Shown in pieces: positions 55,461 through 62,731 of a stretch of 64,000 bases of DNA. The notes beneath the pieces are model-generated. The model made no database searches. It was given only the letters and a program-made list of their open reading frames with translations, and was not told the origin of the DNA. The position numbers and the translations under genes are program-made. The stretch's first letter is position 1; each line of letters opens with the position of its first letter. Origin of the DNA: CAWIHA01 sp963835855. Lineage in GTDB: Bacteria > Acidobacteriota > Terriglobia > Bryobacterales > Bryobacteraceae. The stretch is taken from NCBI GenBank assembly GCA_963835855.1, contig CAWIHA010000027.1, positions 1 to 64,000 on the forward strand. Direction: 5' to 3'.

Positions 55461-55958
55461 CTACGACTGGCTACCACCAGCCTGCTGCATGGATTTCCCG
55501 AAGGCTGCCGCCGCGGCCTTTTCCATCTGCTCGCGGGTGAGGTCCTGCTTGTGCGTGGCGATTCCCCACGAGTGCCCGAATGGATCGATCAACATGCCGC
55601 TACGGTCGCCGTAAAACTGGTCCGCCACGGGCCGCTCCACGCGCGCGCCAGCCGCGACCGCCTGGTTGAAAACGGCGTCGGCGTCCTGCACGTAAACATA
55701 GAGGTGGACGGACGTCCCGCCAATGGATTGCGGCGATCGGGCCGTGCATTGGGGCTGCTCATCAGCCAACATAACGATGGAATCGCCGATCGTGACTTCC
55801 GCATGCATGATCTTCCCGTCGGGGCCGGCCATCCTGCCCCTCTCGGTGGCGCCGAACGCGCGCTTGTAGAAATCGATTGCTCGCGCCGCATCTTTCACGA
55901 TGAGATGTGGCGTTACAGTATGGTAGCCCTTGGCTATGTATGTGGTTTTCCCAGCCAT
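55461..55958 (-). CDS. VOC/glyoxalase-fold protein (PhnB-like)
   Basis: 165 residues from ATG 55958, which is preceded by the strong GAGGAGGGG; the longer frame upstream is unlikely. It shows the beta-alpha-beta-beta-beta repeat of VOC proteins: VTPHLIVKDAARAIDFYKRA, GPDGKIMHAEVTIGDS, TSVHLYVYVQDADAVFN and LIDPFGHSWGIATH. The His/Glu metal-ligand pattern is partly visible. Family members include bleomycin-resistance and PhnB-like proteins, so no enzymatic activity is assigned. The C-terminus is an Ala-rich helix. Confidence 0.85.
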   Translation of the reverse strand: MAGKTTYIAKGYHTVTPHLIVKDAARAIDFYKRAFGATERGRMAGPDGKIMHAEVTIGDSIVMLADEQPQCTARSPQSIGGTSVHLYVYVQDADAVFNQAVAAGARVERPVADQFYGDRSGMLIDPFGHSWGIATHKQDLTREQMEKAAAAAFGKSMQQAGGSQS

Positions 55959-56080
55959 GGTATTCCCCTCCTCAACACAGTTTACACCGTAGGCCGGGTA
56001 GCACGGGATCGGACTTGCCGGCACCGATGTGCAACATGTCTAGGTGGTCGTAAGGCGTGCCGGAGATCAATGATTAGATT

Positions 56081-56116
56081 AAATGCATTGCATTTGAGCG
56101 TGTCATAGGGTACAGT
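56081..56116 (+). promoter_or_regulatory. Promoter with an overlapping inverted-repeat operator
   Basis: AAATGCA-T-TGCATTT (56081-56095) is a perfect inverted repeat with 7-base arms. Its right half contains TTGCAT (56088-56093), which with TACAGT (56111-56116) 17 bases away forms a plausible promoter. A repressor on the repeat would cover the -35. The following gene starts at 56149 with AAGGAG upstream. Confidence 0.5.
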
Positions 56117-56148
56117 TTTAATCAAATCCCTCTTAAGGAGTCAGTCCA

Positions 56149-56478
56149 ATGAGTGCGACGCCTCAAAAGATACCTGGGACCTGCCATGACTGGACGGCCG
56201 TACACGACTTCATGCCGCCCACACCGGGACGATTGCGCGTCCACGGAAAATGCACGTTTCCGACCTCTGGATACTCGGTAGAGCTCAAGAAACACGTTCC
56301 ACAGGGCATCAATCCTGCGATCCTGCTTTTGGACAAAGTGGTCACGCCGCCCACCGGGATTGTTTCGCAGAAAGTGACAACCGTGGATGTGAGCTACCAC
56401 GAGGTAACCGATACCCACTACCTCGAAGTTGAGATTCTGCCGGATGGCACGAAGATTCACGTTGAGGAAGTATTCTGA
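56149..56478 (+). CDS. Hypothetical protein, 109 aa, no known family
   Basis: ATG 56149 with AAGGAG 8-9 bases upstream and a good candidate promoter and operator. The product is small, soluble and beta-rich in appearance (GRLRVHGKCTFPTSGYSVEL; VSQKVTTVDVSYHEVTDTHY; LEVEILPDGTKIHVEEVF). Only two cysteines. It shows no signal peptide. It is not recognised. It is convergent with the aldose-epimerase-like gene on the other strand. Confidence 0.6.
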   Translation: MSATPQKIPGTCHDWTAVHDFMPPTPGRLRVHGKCTFPTSGYSVELKKHVPQGINPAILLLDKVVTPPTGIVSQKVTTVDVSYHEVTDTHYLEVEILPDGTKIHVEEVF

Positions 56479-56561
56479 ACCGGCCCGTTGAGGGCTACGA
56501 CGGACTGGAATAATCAGGATTGCCGGCACGGGGCGAGAGCGCCACAAGTCCGCGAAAGCCG

Positions 56562-57623
56562 CTACGGATTCCCGAGGCTTGCCCGAACGTAGGGCAAGTC
56601 TTCCGGAACCCGATCGGCTTCGTGGATGAGCGCGCAGTAATCTACACTCACGCGCGTCTGGGCAGGAATCCAGCGGTAACCGGGAACGCCGAATAGGCCG
56701 TTGCGCGCGATCATCTTGCGCCGCGGCTCGGGAAACGGCGAGGCGCCGAACTCCATGCCGCGCGTCATGGTTTCCCCGTTCCAGGGCGGCGTCTTCCGGC
56801 TGTGGTTCTCTTCCCAGATGCCGAGCCACGGGAAGTCCGCCTGCCGCCACGCGTAACCGAATATGAGGCGGAACGCAGGCGAGAAAGCGGCAAAGAATGC
56901 GTGCTCGCGCCGCGGGTCCATCAAGTGCGTGGTGAATGCCGCCGAAACCGGCGCAGCGGTGTAGACGCGCAAATCCGCCGTGCCTCCGCCCTTCAACGGA
57001 GCATTGGGCCAATCGAACTCGGCGCCGGGCTTGACGTAATTGCCGTCGTAATCGGCTTCCAAGGTCTTCGAGCGTGTCGCCGAGGCGCGAAACTGGGTCC
57101 GGCCGCGCTCGAGGAACGGCGGCCCGAGCGTTACGTGCTGGGTCCAGGCGATCGGCCGGTCGGCGGCCGAAACATTTTCGACTGTCTCTCGAAACCAGAT
57201 GGTATTCTCGCCCAGGATCAGGCGGCGCTCGATAGCGAGCTGTGCGTTCGGCAGCAAGGCGCGCGCCGTCAGCTCCCCGCCGCCAGCCGTGATATCCCAT
57301 CGGGCCACTGACGCCTCGCCATGCACCGTCAGCCCAGCCACGACCTCTTCCGGCGACGGCGCCCCGAAGATGTCCATAGCTAAGTTGTGCCCCATGATGC
57401 CGGCGAGCAGTTTGCTCTCCGCATCGCAGCCGTACTCGGGGTGGCGCGCGAGCGAGTACGACGAGGGCTCGATCGAAGGCCAGGGCGGTGTCCATAGCGG
57501 GTTGATGCCGCTCGGCTTGTGCAGGATCTCGGCGACGTGCCCTCCCTCGATGAGGAGGGTAAGGCGCAAGACCTGATTTTCAATCGAGACGGCGCGGCGG
57601 TTGCGGTAGGTTGTTTCCGGCAT
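56562..57623 (-). CDS. Aldose 1-epimerase-like (galactose mutarotase fold) protein
   Basis: 353 residues. The supersandwich fold is suggested by IENQVLRLTLLIEGGHVAEI, FRETVENVSAADRPIAWTQH and HVTLGPPFL (His in the middle strand), and FFAAFSPAFRLIFGYAWRQA. The conserved H-x-H/E pair of epimerases is not obvious beyond the H in AWTQHVTLG. It may be a sugar-binding or mutarotase-like protein of carbohydrate metabolism. No signal peptide. Large frames on the other strand over this gene are antisense. Confidence 0.7.
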   Translation of the reverse strand: MPETTYRNRRAVSIENQVLRLTLLIEGGHVAEILHKPSGINPLWTPPWPSIEPSSYSLARHPEYGCDAESKLLAGIMGHNLAMDIFGAPSPEEVVAGLTVHGEASVARWDITAGGGELTARALLPNAQLAIERRLILGENTIWFRETVENVSAADRPIAWTQHVTLGPPFLERGRTQFRASATRSKTLEADYDGNYVKPGAEFDWPNAPLKGGGTADLRVYTAAPVSAAFTTHLMDPRREHAFFAAFSPAFRLIFGYAWRQADFPWLGIWEENHSRKTPPWNGETMTRGMEFGASPFPEPRRKMIARNGLFGVPGYRWIPAQTRVSVDYCALIHEADRVPEDLPYVRASLGNP

Positions 57624-57672
57624 GGCTCAGCAGCCTGCTTGAGTTTATAGAATAATCAAACAAGGGGCACAC

Positions 57673-58287
57673 ATGATGCTGGCGTTCCCGGTCCTGCTCG
57701 TCCTCGCGATCGCCGCCCCCACGCCTACGCCATTGCCCGCGCCATTCTGGGAGGCGCGTCCGCCGGCGGATTGGACTGATGGGGAGCTCCACGGGATGCT
57801 TACGGCGTCGCCCTGGGCGGAACCGGCGCTCTCGGCTAAGAATTCCGGCGACATACACGTGTTCCTCGCGACAGCGCGGCCGATTCAGGAGGCCGAGGAG
57901 GAGCTGGCGCGGCGCGCGGCGAAGCAACGCCAGCCCGAGCAAGAGCCGCCCGACAACGAGTACCAGGATTTTCTGCGCGATAACGCGGGCCAGTACATCG
58001 TGCTGGCGGTAACACTGCCGAATCCGAAGGTGCTTGAAAACCGCAAGGAACTCCAGTTCATGGAGGACGAATGCGTGCTGAAGGTAGGCGGCAAGAAGTA
58101 CAATATCGTGGGTCATTTCCCGCCCTTGCCGTCGGATCCGTATTTGCGCCTGGTTTTTCCGCGCGTAGTGAGCCCCGAGGACAAGGCCATTCGCTTCGAG
58201 CTGTACCTGCCTTCGGCCGAGAATCCCTATCGCGCGGCGGAATTTCGCATTCAGGATCTGGTTTACAAAGGCGCGCCGGAGATGTGA
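57673..58287 (+). CDS. Exported protein of unknown function, 204 aa
   Basis: Signal-like N-terminus (MLAFPVLLVLAIAAPTPTPL) followed by Pro-rich sequence, then a soluble domain: DIHVFLATARPIQEAEEELA, QYIVLAVTLPNPKVLENRKE, CVLKVGGKKYNIVGHFPPLP and RLVFPRVVSPEDKAIRFELY. The spacing resembles GWxTD-type exported acidobacterial proteins without the signature. No family is assigned. Divergent from the aldose-epimerase-like gene. Confidence 0.6.
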   Translation: MMLAFPVLLVLAIAAPTPTPLPAPFWEARPPADWTDGELHGMLTASPWAEPALSAKNSGDIHVFLATARPIQEAEEELARRAAKQRQPEQEPPDNEYQDFLRDNAGQYIVLAVTLPNPKVLENRKELQFMEDECVLKVGGKKYNIVGHFPPLPSDPYLRLVFPRVVSPEDKAIRFELYLPSAENPYRAAEFRIQDLVYKGAPEM

Positions 58288-58312
58288 GCGCGGCGCTGTC
58301 ACCAACACAGCA

Positions 58313-59197
58313 TCACGCCCCGGGCGCTCTGCTGCGAGTAGAAGTGTCCACTCGAGGGTCTTCCGCGGCGCGGCGCGCAGCCCACTCGGCCCCGGCGAGA
58401 ATGAGCATCGCGCCCAAGAAGCTCCAGAGCACGATGACCACCGAGTACTGAAAAGGCCCGTACTCGGCTTCGAGCTTGCGCCGCCACAGCGGCCACGTCA
58501 GCAGGTTGACGTACTTCATCGCCTCCAGCGCCAGCCCAACGATGATCGCCGGCAGCAGCACCAGGCGCCAGGGGATGCGCGCGTTGGGCAGCAGCCAATA
58601 GATGAGGAACAGCATTAGGATCGTCACCGGCACTGCCGCCATTTTGAAGAAGGCCAGCACCATCCAACCCGTTAAGGCGCCGTGCCCGAGCGCCCGCGCG
58701 TTGAAGCCAGTGAGCACGGTGGAGGCGAGCGCCAGCGCGCCGCAAGCGAAGATCAAGCCCAGGCTGACGAGCTGATTCCTCACGAAGCTGCGGTTCTTCG
58801 CGATGCCCCAAACCCGGTTCAGCGCGACTTCGAGCGGCTCGAAAATACCGTTGGCGGTGAACAACAGCAGAAGGACCGAGAAAAACTGCAGACTGCGGCG
58901 GTTTGCGATGAGATTGCGCCTGACAAAGTTGCCGAGCTCGCCGGGGAAATAATCGCCGAGCACGACGTTGATTGCGCTCACGGCCGTATGCCAGCCCAGC
59001 ACTTCGCGGCACAGGAAAAAGATGACAATGAGAAACGGAAAAGACGAGAGCAGCACATTTGCAGCGACCGAGAACGCATAAACGTGCACCTCCGTCTTCA
59101 TCCAGTAGGCCAGTGTAGGGCGGGAGAACCGCGCCAGCACCGCCCTACGGGATTCGGGCGATGAACGGAAAAGCTCGCGATCACCGGCTTCACGCAC
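58313..59197 (-). CDS. YihY/BrkB family membrane protein
   Basis: 294 residues with five to six membrane helices. Family motifs: VAANVLLSSFPFLIVIFFLC near the N-terminus, FTANGIFEPLEVALNRVWGI (the conserved 'G-x-x-E-x-x-x-N-x-x-W' region), and a last part with LVLLPAIIVGLALEAMKYV. The family includes the former 'ribonuclease BN' annotation and the serum-resistance BrkB; function is not established. The C-terminal tail is Arg-rich. Confidence 0.88.
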   Translation of the reverse strand: MREAGDRELFRSSPESRRAVLARFSRPTLAYWMKTEVHVYAFSVAANVLLSSFPFLIVIFFLCREVLGWHTAVSAINVVLGDYFPGELGNFVRRNLIANRRSLQFFSVLLLLFTANGIFEPLEVALNRVWGIAKNRSFVRNQLVSLGLIFACGALALASTVLTGFNARALGHGALTGWMVLAFFKMAAVPVTILMLFLIYWLLPNARIPWRLVLLPAIIVGLALEAMKYVNLLTWPLWRRKLEAEYGPFQYSVVIVLWSFLGAMLILAGAEWAARRAAEDPRVDTSTRSRAPGA

Positions 59198-59248
59198 CAG
59201 GATTTCAGGGTAACGCGGTTTGAGTTAGCGGGGGCGCCGGTACGAGAA

Positions 59249-60814
59249 TCAGTGCATCGGCGCGCCGCCGTCGTGCCTCGGCCGCTTCATCAGCAACAGC
59301 AGCGGGATGACAGCCAGAAAGATGAACCCGAGCACGCGAAAGGTGTCAATGAACGAGAGCATCGCCGCGTGCTGCTGGACCATGCCGAACAGTGCGCCGT
59401 AAGCTTGTTTGGTGGCGGTGGCAGCGTCGGAGCCGTGCGCCATCAGCGCGTTACGAGTGCTCTCGAACATCTGCCGCGCCTGCGGGCTGTACATGTTCAC
59501 GTGCTCGCCAAGCTGGTTAATGTGCAGTTGCGAGCGGCGCTCGAGGTAGGTGGTCGATGCCGCGATCCCCATGCTGCCGCCGATGTTGCGCATGAGGTTG
59601 AAGATGCTGGTCGCGTTGCCCATCTCCTCCTTCGGGATCGGGTCCATGGTAGCGGTCGTCAGCGGCACAAAAAGCAGCGCTAGCGCCATGCCTTGGAAAA
59701 GCTGCGGCCAGAAAATGTCCCAATATCCCGCATCGAGGTTCAACCACGAGAGCTGGAACAGCGTAAGGGCGGCGCCTATCAGTCCGACCGTAAGCAGTTT
59801 ACGCGGATCGAAGCGGCCGATGATCGCGCCCACGATGGGCATGGCGATGAATGAACCCACGCCGCGCGGCGCCATCGCAATGCCAGCGTCAATCGCCGGG
59901 TAGCCGAGCAGCGTCTGCAAGAAAATGGGCAGCAGCACCATGCTGCCGTACAACACGAAGCCGACCACGGTCATCAGGAACACGCCGGCGCCGAAGGTGC
60001 GGATTCTAAGCACGCTGAGGTGCACGACCGGATGCGGCGTGCGCATCTCGTAAAGGATGAATATCGAGAGCGCCGTGGCCGAGATCACCGCCAAGGTGGC
60101 GATCCAGTGCGATGCGAACCAATCCTCCTCCTGGCCCTTGTCGAGCACGATTTGCAGGGCGGCAATGCCGAGCGCGAGCATCCCGATGCCCCAGTAATCG
60201 ATGCGTCCGGTTCCGCGGCGGATGTACGGCGGGTCGAAGATGAACAGCTTCGTCATGATCAGCGACGCGAAACCGACCGGAAGGTTGACATAGAAGATCC
60301 AGCGCCAGCTATAGCTGTCGGTGAGCCAGCCGCCCAGCACTGGCCCGAGCATCGGCGCCACCACGATGCCGAGGGCCCAGAATGCCATCGCCTTCCCGCG
60401 GTCCCTCACCGGGAACGCTTCGAGCATCACCGCCTGGGAGAGAGGTTGCAGCGCGCCGCCGGTTGCGCCCTGGATGATGCGGAAGAGGATCAGAATCGGC
60501 AGGGTCGGCGCTAGACCGCAAAGGAGGGAGGCAGTGGTGAAGCCGGTGACCGCCGTCATCAACACGCGCTTGCGGCCGAAGTGATTGGCGAGCCAGCCGG
60601 TGATGGGCAGGACAATCGCGTTCGCGACGAGATAAGAGGTCAGCGCCCACGTCGCCTCGTCAACGCTCGCCGAAAGGCTCCCGGCGATGTGCGGCAGCGA
60701 GACGTTCACCACTGTGGTGTCGAGCACCTCCATGAAGGTGGCGAACATCACCGCAACCGCGACAATCCAGGGATTGATAACGGGCGGCGAGGGAGGGGCT
60801 TCCGTCCCGGTCAT
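59249..60814 (-). CDS. DHA2-family major facilitator multidrug efflux protein (EmrB-like)
   Basis: 521 residues, 14 predicted helices. Motif-type segments: VMFATFMEVLDTTVVNVSLP (DHA2 helix 1, Asp), ALTSYLVANAIVLPITGWLA, LFRIIQGATGGALQPLSQAV and WALGIVVAPMLGPVLGGWLT (motif C). This is the inner-membrane transporter of a tripartite drug pump with the HlyD and TolC proteins encoded upstream. The gene starts with a 4-base overlap (ATGA) with the kinase-like gene. Confidence 0.93.
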   Translation of the reverse strand: MTGTEAPPSPPVINPWIVAVAVMFATFMEVLDTTVVNVSLPHIAGSLSASVDEATWALTSYLVANAIVLPITGWLANHFGRKRVLMTAVTGFTTASLLCGLAPTLPILILFRIIQGATGGALQPLSQAVMLEAFPVRDRGKAMAFWALGIVVAPMLGPVLGGWLTDSYSWRWIFYVNLPVGFASLIMTKLFIFDPPYIRRGTGRIDYWGIGMLALGIAALQIVLDKGQEEDWFASHWIATLAVISATALSIFILYEMRTPHPVVHLSVLRIRTFGAGVFLMTVVGFVLYGSMVLLPIFLQTLLGYPAIDAGIAMAPRGVGSFIAMPIVGAIIGRFDPRKLLTVGLIGAALTLFQLSWLNLDAGYWDIFWPQLFQGMALALLFVPLTTATMDPIPKEEMGNATSIFNLMRNIGGSMGIAASTTYLERRSQLHINQLGEHVNMYSPQARQMFESTRNALMAHGSDAATATKQAYGALFGMVQQHAAMLSFIDTFRVLGFIFLAVIPLLLLMKRPRHDGGAPMH

Positions 60815-61434
60815 TCCGGGAGCACGGCCGCCTTTAGCGCACCGAGAATACAGGCGATGGCGGCGGCCTCTCCCGTGGTCGAGCAGATCATCAGGTCGTA
60901 CAGGTGGTGGTTGGTCCAGTCCTGGCCGAAATAGCGCCGGATGTAAGCCTGGCGGCGGCGGTCCATCGATACGACCTGCGCATCCGGATCGCTGCCTGGC
61001 GCCGAACAGCGGCGGACGCGCTCAATCCGCTGATCCAGAGGCGCATAGACGAAGACGTGAAAGGTACCGCTCCAATCTTGGAGAACGCACTGACTGCCGC
61101 GGCCCACGATGACGCATCGCCCCTGCCTCGCAGCTTCTTCAATGACGCGCCGCGCGAATCCGGCCACGGCGTCGGCGTCAAGGGACGCGGCCTCAGTCGT
61201 CGTAACGACGCCTTCGTATCCGCCGTGCCACAGCGCCTTGTGCAGCCGATGGAACCAGGGATCGGTGCTCTCGTCGTAGGATAGCGCCACCGCTGGATCG
61301 ACGTGCGCAGTGCGCGCGATTTCCTCGATCAGAGCGTTGTCGAGCAGTTTCCAGCCGAGCCGGTCCGCGAGCCCGCGGCCGATCTCCTCCCGGCCGCTGC
61401 CGAACTCGCCTCCGATGGTCACAACGCGAATCAT
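60811..61434 (-). CDS. Cytidylate-kinase-like protein in the efflux operon
   Basis: 207 residues. P-loop TIGGEFGSGREEIGRGLADR, then LLDNALIEEIARTAHVDPAV, CVIVGRGSQCVLQD and FVYAPLDQRIERVRR followed by DRRRQAYIRRYFGQDW (LID-like arginines). This is the cytidylate-kinase-like family, whose members are not housekeeping CMP kinase; substrate not known. It overlaps the emrB-like gene by 4 bases and starts 7 bases after the HlyD gene, so it belongs to the operon. Its role there is open: nucleotide kinase or signalling protein. Confidence 0.85.
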   Translation of the reverse strand: MIRVVTIGGEFGSGREEIGRGLADRLGWKLLDNALIEEIARTAHVDPAVALSYDESTDPWFHRLHKALWHGGYEGVVTTTEAASLDADAVAGFARRVIEEAARQGRCVIVGRGSQCVLQDWSGTFHVFVYAPLDQRIERVRRCSAPGSDPDAQVVSMDRRRQAYIRRYFGQDWTNHHLYDLMICSTTGEAAAIACILGALKAAVLPE

Positions 61435-61441
61435 CGCCTGC

Positions 61442-62731
61442 TCACCCCGTGAACACCGTGACCTCGACCGAAATGCCGCGCCGAAGCAGGTGCTTCGGAT
61501 CTTGTCCCGGCTCGAAAACGATCTTCACCGGCACGCGCTGCACGACTTTCACGTAATTCCCGGTGGCGTTTTCCGGCGGCAGCAGGCTGAAGCGCGCGCC
61601 GGTGGCTGCGGCGATGCTATCGACGTGGCCGCGGTAGGCGCGGCCGCCATAAGCGTCCACCTTGATGATGGCCGGCTGGCCGGGCCGCATGTGGTTGAGC
61701 TGCGTTTCCTTGAAATTTGCCGTTACCCAGATATCTTCGACCGGAACAACCGCCATCAGCGGCTGGTTCGGCGCTATGACCTGCCCGGCCTCGACCGACC
61801 TTTTGTCCACGACGCCATCGACCGGCGCAACGACGGTCGTATACGCAAGGTTCAGCTCGGCCTGAGCCAGCGCCGCTTCGTTCTGCAGGACCTTGGCTTG
61901 CGCCGAGCCGGATTGCGCGCGGCTGACTGCGACTTCCTGCGGCGCAGTTTCGGCCGCCTGCACGCCGGCGTGGGCTTGCGCCAGCGCGGCCTGCGCCTGG
62001 GCTACGTGACTCTCGGCGACGGGAACGCCCTGCTCGGCTTGGGAAACCGAGGCTTCAGCGGACTGGACGGCGGCGGTCTCCGCCTGCGCGTTCGCAACCG
62101 CCACATCGTACTGCTGCTTTGAAATTTCGTCGCGTGCAATGAGCTGCTTCATGCGCGCGAGGTCCGCCTGGGCCAGCGCGTTGCGGGCCTCGGATTCGCG
62201 CAAGCGCGCCTGGGCCGCACTGAGCTGGGCCTGCGCGGCGGCAACTTCGCTTTGAGCTGCGGCGAGACCGGCCTTGGCCGCCTCGACGTTGGCCTGCGCG
62301 GTGGTCAGCCGGCTGGCTGTGGTGGTGGAGGTGATTGGAATCGTTGTCCGCGCCGCCCCAGCAGTGGCTTGCGCCGAGGCAACGTCGGCCCGGGCCTTAT
62401 CGACCGCCACTTGGTAATCGCGCGGGTCGATTTTCACCAATACGTCGCCGGCCTTGACGAATTGGTTGTCGTCGAAATTGACGGCCATCACCGTGCCGCC
62501 GACCCGTGCGCTGATGGAAGTGATATGCCCGTCGATCTGCGCATCGTCCGTGCTTTCGCGCACCGAGTAGTAACTCCAAACGAAATAGGCGGCCGCCGCC
62601 AGCAGGACCAGTATTATGAGAAGGAGCCATTTTGCGCGCGGGTTCTCCCGGACAAACCGCCGGCGCCGTCCCCGGCTCGCCGCATTGTCCTCTTGCCCGG
62701 TCTGTCGATCGATTCCCGCCACGTCGGCCAT
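61442..62731 (-). CDS. HlyD/EmrA-type membrane fusion protein
   Basis: 429 residues. One inner-membrane helix (WLLLIILVLLAAAAYFVWSY), a lipoyl-like half (QIDGHITSISARVGGTVMAV), a very long Ala/Gln-rich coiled hairpin (about residues 110-290), the second lipoyl half (AELNLAYTTVVAPVDGVVDK), then the beta-barrel (DIWVTANFKETQLNHMRPGQ). It bridges the EmrB-like transporter and the TolC-like channel. It overlaps the TolC gene's end by one base. Confidence 0.92.
   Translation of the reverse strand: MADVAGIDRQTGQEDNAASRGRRRRFVRENPRAKWLLLIILVLLAAAAYFVWSYYSVRESTDDAQIDGHITSISARVGGTVMAVNFDDNQFVKAGDVLVKIDPRDYQVAVDKARADVASAQATAGAARTTIPITSTTTASRLTTAQANVEAAKAGLAAAQSEVAAAQAQLSAAQARLRESEARNALAQADLARMKQLIARDEISKQQYDVAVANAQAETAAVQSAEASVSQAEQGVPVAESHVAQAQAALAQAHAGVQAAETAPQEVAVSRAQSGSAQAKVLQNEAALAQAELNLAYTTVVAPVDGVVDKRSVEAGQVIAPNQPLMAVVPVEDIWVTANFKETQLNHMRPGQPAIIKVDAYGGRAYRGHVDSIAAATGARFSLLPPENATGNYVKVVQRVPVKIVFEPGQDPKHLLRRGISVEVTVFTG

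Noticed and set aside
56122..57495. A 457-residue reverse-strand frame across the 56.1-57.5 kb genes
   Set aside because: Arg/Gly/Pro-rich composition and no motif. It is a shadow of the aldose-epimerase-like gene and the small forward gene.
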